A DNA stretch of 64,000 nucleotides from Gammaproteobacteria bacterium (GTDB lineage Bacteria; Pseudomonadota; Gammaproteobacteria; Pseudomonadales; Pseudohongiellaceae), in assembly GCA_002730035.1 (NCBI GenBank), contig PBYU01000023.1:38496-102495 (forward strand). Direction: 5' to 3'. Below, piece after piece: positions 58,444 to 64,000 of the stretch (the stretch's first letter is position 1; every line of letters begins with the position of its first letter). The translations under genes were made by a program, and so were the position numbers. Below the pieces are notes generated by a model that worked only from the letters and a program-made list of their open reading frames with translations, was not told the DNA's origin and searched no databases.

Positions 58444-58842
58444 ATGAAAAATTTCTATTTTTGTAAAATCCTATCACTACTCGTACTGATTGTGTGGTCC
58501 GGCCAACTGTATGCCGCTGATGCACCACTGAACACAACATTTGAACTGCCTGCGATGCTGCAGGGCCAGGAGATGCGCATCGTCGAAGTCAATCTGGCAC
58601 CCGGCCAGGCGTCATCGCCGCATCGGCACAACGCACACGTCTATGTCTATGTGCTGCAGGGCGAAGTCGAGATGCAGGTCAGAGGCGGGCCGATTAGAAG
58701 GCTTAAGGTGGGAGACACATTCTATGAATTACCGGATGACATTCATCAGGTGAGCAGAAATGTCAGTACCTCGGCACCGGCAAAGTTCCTGGTGCACATG
58801 ATTAAGAAAGCAGGAGAACCGGCAACTGTGCCAGTTCCGTAG
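58444..58842 (+). CDS. secreted cupin-domain protein
   Basis: LAPGQASSPHRHNAHVYVYVLQGEVEMQVRGGPIRRLKVGDTFYELPDDIHQ. Confidence 0.85.
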   Translation: MKNFYFCKILSLLVLIVWSGQLYAADAPLNTTFELPAMLQGQEMRIVEVNLAPGQASSPHRHNAHVYVYVLQGEVEMQVRGGPIRRLKVGDTFYELPDDIHQVSRNVSTSAPAKFLVHMIKKAGEPATVPVP

Positions 58843-58874
58843 CTTGCCTGACCAGCGCAACCGATGGCCGGGGT

Positions 58875-59630
58875 TTAATGGGTGAGTGAGTAGATCAGGT
58901 AGTTTATGCCGAGCTGGTAGGCCGAATTGGCATATTGGGTGGGATACCATTGATCGTAGGTATGTTCCCAGCCATCGCCCATGTCTGAATTCCAGTTAAT
59001 CAGCACCATTATCCGGCCGGAGTCGTCCAGGATGGCATGGTTGCTGGCAACGTCTATACCTGCCTGACCGAAACCCTGTCGCCCTCGACGACCCGGTATC
59101 ATCTGCGCCCCGTTAATATCGTAGAATGTATGGAAGATTTCGTGATTGGATTGCAGTTCTATTAATTCGCGGTCGGGAAACAACAGCGCAAAATCACGGT
59201 AGAAGGAATCCCACTGCCGCACACCCCAGAAGTCGTCGATCAGCAGAAAACCGCCACGCAGCAGATATTCCCGCAGATTCTCTATTTCCCTTGGTGTCAG
59301 AGAGAGGCCACCGCCGCGACCCATCTCCAGAGCATAGAGAAAGGGGTAGTCAAAAATCTCCTCATCATCGAAGCGCAGCACAATTGGCTGACTCATTACT
59401 CGCACATTAGTGAGTCTCGCCACGCCACGCAGGAAATTCTCATCGGCAGCTGGAAAGTCCGTGAGCCAGGGGCCGCCGTAATAGCCGCCGGAGAAATAGC
59501 TGTCGTATTGGATGCGAACGAAGGCGAATTCGCCGGCGATATCATAAAGATCTGGATTGTCCAGCTGCGCCTGGGATGGCTGGGCAATAGGTAGAATCAG
59601 TAGTGCCAGGGCGAAAACTTGTAGTCTCAT
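58875..59630 (-). CDS. DUF4159-domain secreted protein
   Basis: EFAFVRIQYDS...LLRGGFLLIDDFWGVRQWDSF...YDQWYPTQYANSAYQLGINYLIYSLTH. Confidence 0.8.
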   Translation of the reverse strand: MRLQVFALALLILPIAQPSQAQLDNPDLYDIAGEFAFVRIQYDSYFSGGYYGGPWLTDFPAADENFLRGVARLTNVRVMSQPIVLRFDDEEIFDYPFLYALEMGRGGGLSLTPREIENLREYLLRGGFLLIDDFWGVRQWDSFYRDFALLFPDRELIELQSNHEIFHTFYDINGAQMIPGRRGRQGFGQAGIDVASNHAILDDSGRIMVLINWNSDMGDGWEHTYDQWYPTQYANSAYQLGINYLIYSLTH

Positions 59631-59738
59631 AGGATTGAACGATCGTATTCACGGAATTGACCGCCGCTAGTTTGTATCGACAAGCTGCAGAGATCAAGTT
59701 ATTGTCAGGAGTCAAACCCTGCGGCGGTCTTCATTACT

Positions 59739-61163
59739 ATGAATCGTCTGTTCAACAGATGCCACTCTCTCTGTCTGTGTGTTTCTCTAGTGTTCCTGCC
59801 GTTGGCCGCTCTAAGCCAGGATCAGGCCACTGTAAGCAATGATGTGCTGCGAGATATTCAGCGCTACCAGGCTCAGTTGGAGGAACTGGAATCCGGATTC
59901 GGGCCCTTCGACAGCAGCTTATTGGAACCGCTTGGCGCCATCGCAGAATTGTTAACCCGAGCCGGTGCCTATCAGCAGGTCACCGAGATTCAGAATCGTC
60001 AACTGGCGCTACTGCGTACTTCCCTGGGGCTCGAGCATCCAGACCTGGTGCCCATGGTGCGTGCCATCATTGATAACCAGCGACGCCTGGGCAACTGGCA
60101 GGAAATTTCCGATCGCCTCGAATACATTCGATTTCTACAGGCGGCAAACCATGGCAATGAGTCCGATGAGATGTTCGCCGCTATCGAGAACCAGGCTCAG
60201 TGGTACCAAGCGCGAGTCGCTATCGATGGGTCGACCTCACCGACACGCAATTTCATGAAGGCACATGAGTTGTACGAAGAGTTGGAAGAGCTTGCCGAAG
60301 ATCGCTTCGGTAGAGACAGCCCCGAATTGATTCCCTGGTACTACAAGCGTGCGACCAGTTTTTCACGCATGGTGTCGCTGTTGAACAGTGATCAAAGATG
60401 GTCCGGGCGCATGCTTCAGGAAGTAATCCGTGCCGATGGCACCATGCGGCTCGAGCAATACACGCCGCGTGGGCTATCGAGTAACAATTTTTTCTTTGGC
60501 AACGGGCGACGTACCCCGGCGCTCAATGGAGATCTGTTGATCGGGGAGGCTTACCTGCGCGACGGACTGAGCCTGATCAACAAAGTACGCGACATCGCAG
60601 AGCAATCTGCTAATCTCGAAATGGAAGCGATGGCCGACCTGTATCACGGCGATTTCTACGTGTTGCTCAATCGTGGTACTGGCTCCCGTGACTACCGCAA
60701 GGCCCATGCAAAATTTCTGCAGGCCGGCATAAGCCCACAACGGGTGGAGGCAGTGTTTAACCGCCCGATGCCAATACCAATGGCGGATTTCTTTAGCGGT
60801 TTCTCTGAGTTGGAAGCCTACCAGGCTGCGAATCTGGCACAGCTGCAATCGAATTCCACTGCGAGAACCCACGTAGGGTTATTTACTGCCTGGCATGAGG
60901 ACGCGCGATCCATCCTCAAACCGGTTACTAACGATCCATTGCTGCGCATTGATTTACCTTATGAAATAGTCGAATTGAATTTTCGATTGAGTTCTCGAGG
61001 CAAGGCTTCTTCCATCAAATATGTTGTGGAGCGAGATGCAACAAGTGCCGATAGACAAGCCTATCGTGCCCTGCGCGACATACGCTTCAGACCCGCTATT
61101 ATAGAAGGCAAGCCCAAGCGACTTCGAGAATTGCAGCTGCGTTATCTGTTGTTTGAGGGGTAG
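59739..61163 (+). CDS. secreted TPR-like protein with TonB-C-terminal-like tail
   Basis: Signal peptide; helical repeats; C-terminal RDIRFRPAIIEGKPKRLRELQLRYLL. Confidence 0.6.
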   Translation: MNRLFNRCHSLCLCVSLVFLPLAALSQDQATVSNDVLRDIQRYQAQLEELESGFGPFDSSLLEPLGAIAELLTRAGAYQQVTEIQNRQLALLRTSLGLEHPDLVPMVRAIIDNQRRLGNWQEISDRLEYIRFLQAANHGNESDEMFAAIENQAQWYQARVAIDGSTSPTRNFMKAHELYEELEELAEDRFGRDSPELIPWYYKRATSFSRMVSLLNSDQRWSGRMLQEVIRADGTMRLEQYTPRGLSSNNFFFGNGRRTPALNGDLLIGEAYLRDGLSLINKVRDIAEQSANLEMEAMADLYHGDFYVLLNRGTGSRDYRKAHAKFLQAGISPQRVEAVFNRPMPIPMADFFSGFSELEAYQAANLAQLQSNSTARTHVGLFTAWHEDARSILKPVTNDPLLRIDLPYEIVELNFRLSSRGKASSIKYVVERDATSADRQAYRALRDIRFRPAIIEGKPKRLRELQLRYLLFEG

Positions 61164-61296
61164 TCTGCCAGGACACAGCGACTATGTTGCGCGTGGCTCG
61201 CATGAAAGAGCAGGGGCCAGGAGTCTTTCTTTGGCATCTCTATAGTAATCTGCCAGCTCTTCTTATTCATGTTGAGTTGGGATATGCTCAGCCGCC

Positions 61297-62520
61297 ATGA
61301 ACCAAACAGATACCATCTGGCGTAGCCTGGAGTTTCGGCACTATCTTGGCTCCACAGCATTCTCCGGAATCGCCTTCGCCATGCAGCAATTGCTGCTGGC
61401 CTGGATACTGATTGGGATTCTGGAATTACCTGCCACTCAGGTAGGCATCATCCAGGCGGCGGTGGGTATCCCCGGCATCTTCCTCATGCTGCTGGGAGGT
61501 GCGAGGGCGGATGACATCGATCCGCGCAGCCTGCTCATCCAGGTGTATTCAGTTGCGCCGTTATTGCCGTTGTTCCTGATCGCCATCATCAATTTCGAAC
61601 TGTTGAGTATCTGGTCCGTGCTGATCTGGGGTCTGGGAATGAGTGTGGTGGTCTCCTATTCGAGCCCGGCACAACAGGCCATCCTCAACCGGGTGGCGAG
61701 TAGTGAAGTTCAGAAGGCGGTGTCGGCAGCGACCGCAATCGGATTCATGGTGCAGATATTGGGGCTCGGTGTGGCAGGCACCATGGATGCCCTCGGGCTC
61801 ATTCCAGTATTGAGTTTTCAGGCACTATGTGTGGGACTGGGCGCCTTCGCGGTGCGTCGCCTCAACCCACAGACACCCACCCAAACCAACACCGAGCCCG
61901 CTTTGAGAAATATCGTAGCCGGGCTTAATGCGGTGTATCGTCACAAGGTCATCCTGCAGACACTGGTGATTAATTTCGTGTCGAGCATCTTCAATGCCGG
62001 TGCCTTCATGACCGTGTTTCCATTTATCATCAAGCGTATCTACGAAGGTGATGCACTGCTGTTGTCGATGATGATGATCATCTTCTATGGCGGTGCCACG
62101 GCGTCGAATTTCATTATGATTCGCCTCATGCCTCTGTTGCGTCCCGGCAGAATCTATCTTCTCATGCAATTTTCACGCATGTTGATACTGGGACTAATGT
62201 GGATTCAACCCAATTTCTGGTTGTTTGCCGTCGCCACGGTGGGATGGGGATTGAACATGGGAGTCACGCTGACGCTGGCCCGTACCATCGTGCAGGAATC
62301 TGCCAGTGAAGAATACCGGGCACGGATTATGTCAGTCTACAGCCTGGGACTACTAGGCAGTGCGCCCATCGGCGCGCTGTTGCTAGGCTGGATCATCGAA
62401 TCCTTCGGCACATTAAACGCACTGCTGCCGGCAATGTGTCTCTCGGTTATCCTGTTTGCCTACGGTGTTCTGTACAGCGATGTCTATAGTTACGAGTCGC
62501 CGCGCGATAAACACATTTAA
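61297..62520 (+). CDS. MFS transporter
   Basis: 407 aa polytopic protein; N-terminus similar in layout to the 22234..23478 MFS. Confidence 0.85.
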   Translation: MNQTDTIWRSLEFRHYLGSTAFSGIAFAMQQLLLAWILIGILELPATQVGIIQAAVGIPGIFLMLLGGARADDIDPRSLLIQVYSVAPLLPLFLIAIINFELLSIWSVLIWGLGMSVVVSYSSPAQQAILNRVASSEVQKAVSAATAIGFMVQILGLGVAGTMDALGLIPVLSFQALCVGLGAFAVRRLNPQTPTQTNTEPALRNIVAGLNAVYRHKVILQTLVINFVSSIFNAGAFMTVFPFIIKRIYEGDALLLSMMMIIFYGGATASNFIMIRLMPLLRPGRIYLLMQFSRMLILGLMWIQPNFWLFAVATVGWGLNMGVTLTLARTIVQESASEEYRARIMSVYSLGLLGSAPIGALLLGWIIESFGTLNALLPAMCLSVILFAYGVLYSDVYSYESPRDKHI

Positions 62521-62683
62521 CTATTTTGAAACCACGTGAGTGTCAGAAAATTCGTTCCGACGCGCCAGGCTCTCTCCATAGCAGAAATCGGCATAATTTG
62601 CCTAGTTCAGGATCCGGCAAAACCCCCTTGATACCTGGCCTGCAACAAGAAAATATCTATAAATGTAACGGCTCGTCAGGAAT

Positions 62684-62697
62684 TTGATCTAAATCAA
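62684..62697. promoter_or_regulatory. candidate FNR/Anr box
   Basis: TTGATctaaATCAA, exact match to TTGAT-N4-ATCAA. Confidence 0.5.
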
Positions 62698-62860
62698 AGA
62701 TGGTAGGGGCTGGCAACCTAGTCTGCTCGAGTTTATGAGATAGTTTCAGCTCAAGAATAAGCAGGGATCTTAAGTCAACGCTTTGCTGGCATTGGCAGCT
62801 ACAGGAAAGATTGAAACTGCGTTTGTGAAACTCAGTAAATCTATAGCATAGGAGCTAACC

Positions 62861-64000
62861 ATGAAAAAAATTCTAGTGATATGTCTGTTCGCCCTGGCGT
62901 CAGTACAGCTTAACGCCGCCGATCGAGTAGGCGATTTCGTACTGCTGGATCAGGACGGCTATGCCCACCTGATGAGTTGGTATGACGATCATGCCGCCAT
63001 CGCCCTGCTAGTGCAGGCTAATGGCAGTAGAGCCACCGTCAATTCGATAGCCAAGTTTGAGGAACTGCAAGCCCGCTATGAAGAGCAGGGCATCGAGTTT
63101 TTCATGCTCAATCCTACCGGCAGCCAGGACCGCCAGTCCGTGCAAGCTGAGATGGTCCGTCAAAATAGCGACATGAAAGTGTTGATGGATGATACCCAGT
63201 TTATTTCTGAAGTCCTGGGGGTGGAAAAAACCGGGGAAGTATTGATCTTCGATCCCAAGTCTTTCACCGTGGAATTTCGTGGCCCGGTAGGCGCCGAGTT
63301 TGAGAGAGCCCTGGATGCCACGCTGGCGGGTCAGCCCATTGCCAATCCGGTGGTGGCCAGCACCGGCGACACCGTGCTGTATCCGGCCAGGCTTGCCCAT
63401 CAACGGAATGTGCCTTCCTATAGCGGAGAAATCGCTCCCATCATCATCGACAATTGCGCCACCTGCCACCGCGAAAACGGCATCGCGCCGTTTGCGATGA
63501 ATAACCACGGCATGATGCAGGCCTGGTCACCGGTGATTCGTGAAGTGTTGATGACCAAGCGTATGCCACCAGGCCAGGTTGACCCGCACATTGGTGAGTT
63601 CACCAATGGAGGTGTAATAGCGAATGGCGATATTCAGAAACTGCTGCATTGGATAGATGCTGGTGCACCCAGAGACGGCGCGGAGGACCCCTTGGCCGAC
63701 TTGACCTGGCCAGAAACCAAGTGGGCTTTCGGTGAGCCGGACGCCATTATCAAGGTTCCGCCACAGGAAATCCCCGCTACTGGGGCAATACCGTACAGAT
63801 ATGTAACGGCAGCTATTGATATTGATGAAGACAGGTGGGTACGCGCCAGCCAGTATATTGCCGGTGATCGTGGGGTGTTACACCATGCCCTGCATACGGT
63901 TATTCCCCCGGAAGCCGCCGGTCAGAATATGGGTTTTGGAGGGGGGCTTTTTCCTACTGGCGATGATCCCGACATTGTCGCCTACGTTCCCGGCGCCGAG
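62861..64000 (+). CDS. redoxin-like domain fused to c-type haem / copper type II monooxygenase-like protein, partial (runs off the window)
   Basis: ATG behind GGAG; MKKILVICLFALASVQLNAADRVGDFVLLDQDGYAHLMSW...NCATCHRENGIAPFAM...ILHHALHTVI-type region; no stop before window end, so absent from the ORF track. Confidence 0.75.
   Translation, partial: MKKILVICLFALASVQLNAADRVGDFVLLDQDGYAHLMSWYDDHAAIALLVQANGSRATVNSIAKFEELQARYEEQGIEFFMLNPTGSQDRQSVQAEMVRQNSDMKVLMDDTQFISEVLGVEKTGEVLIFDPKSFTVEFRGPVGAEFERALDATLAGQPIANPVVASTGDTVLYPARLAHQRNVPSYSGEIAPIIIDNCATCHRENGIAPFAMNNHGMMQAWSPVIREVLMTKRMPPGQVDPHIGEFTNGGVIANGDIQKLLHWIDAGAPRDGAEDPLADLTWPETKWAFGEPDAIIKVPPQEIPATGAIPYRYVTAAIDIDEDRWVRASQYIAGDRGVLHHALHTVIPPEAAGQNMGFGGGLFPTGDDPDIVAYVPGAE

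Noticed and set aside
1-64000. CRISPR arrays, IS transposases, prophage genes, rRNA
   Set aside because: None seen on reading the sequence and the ORF translations.

Overview
This 64 kb window is a gene-dense bacterial chromosome segment. By protein content it looks like a heterotrophic, probably marine, gammaproteobacterium; that taxonomic guess is inference. It encodes: a molybdenum-hydroxylase operon (coxG-S-L-M-D-E type, with a form-II-like CoxL motif); two tandem PQQ-type beta-propeller quinoproteins; several secreted peptidases (M20 x2, M28 x2, S9); a KorAB-type 2-oxoacid:ferredoxin oxidoreductase; a GMC oxidoreductase with its Gluc-DH subunit 3; MFS, NupC and ABC transporters; and an ECF sigma / EF-hand / metal-sensor-like cluster. 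No CRISPR array, transposase, rRNA or confidently recognisable tRNA was seen. The strongest finding is at 21030..22154. Two adjacent ORFs in the track are one reading frame interrupted by a TGA exactly at the second cysteine of an AhpD-type C-x-x-C-x-x-x-H motif (CFY-TGA-TSAH), with a plausible bacterial SECIS hairpin downstream. This is a likely selenoprotein (CxxU) that ordinary gene calling splits in two. By contrast, the SLOG-like/transmembrane gene at 26159..27931 is split by an in-frame TGA with no redox context and looks like a nonsense mutation. Other notable items are a family of GGGGACACTAA-ended inverted repeats, a perfect 54-bp palindrome next to a gene remnant and a foreign-looking islet, an acyltransferase pseudogene with two lesions, an orphan Tat-signal remnant and an FNR-like box.
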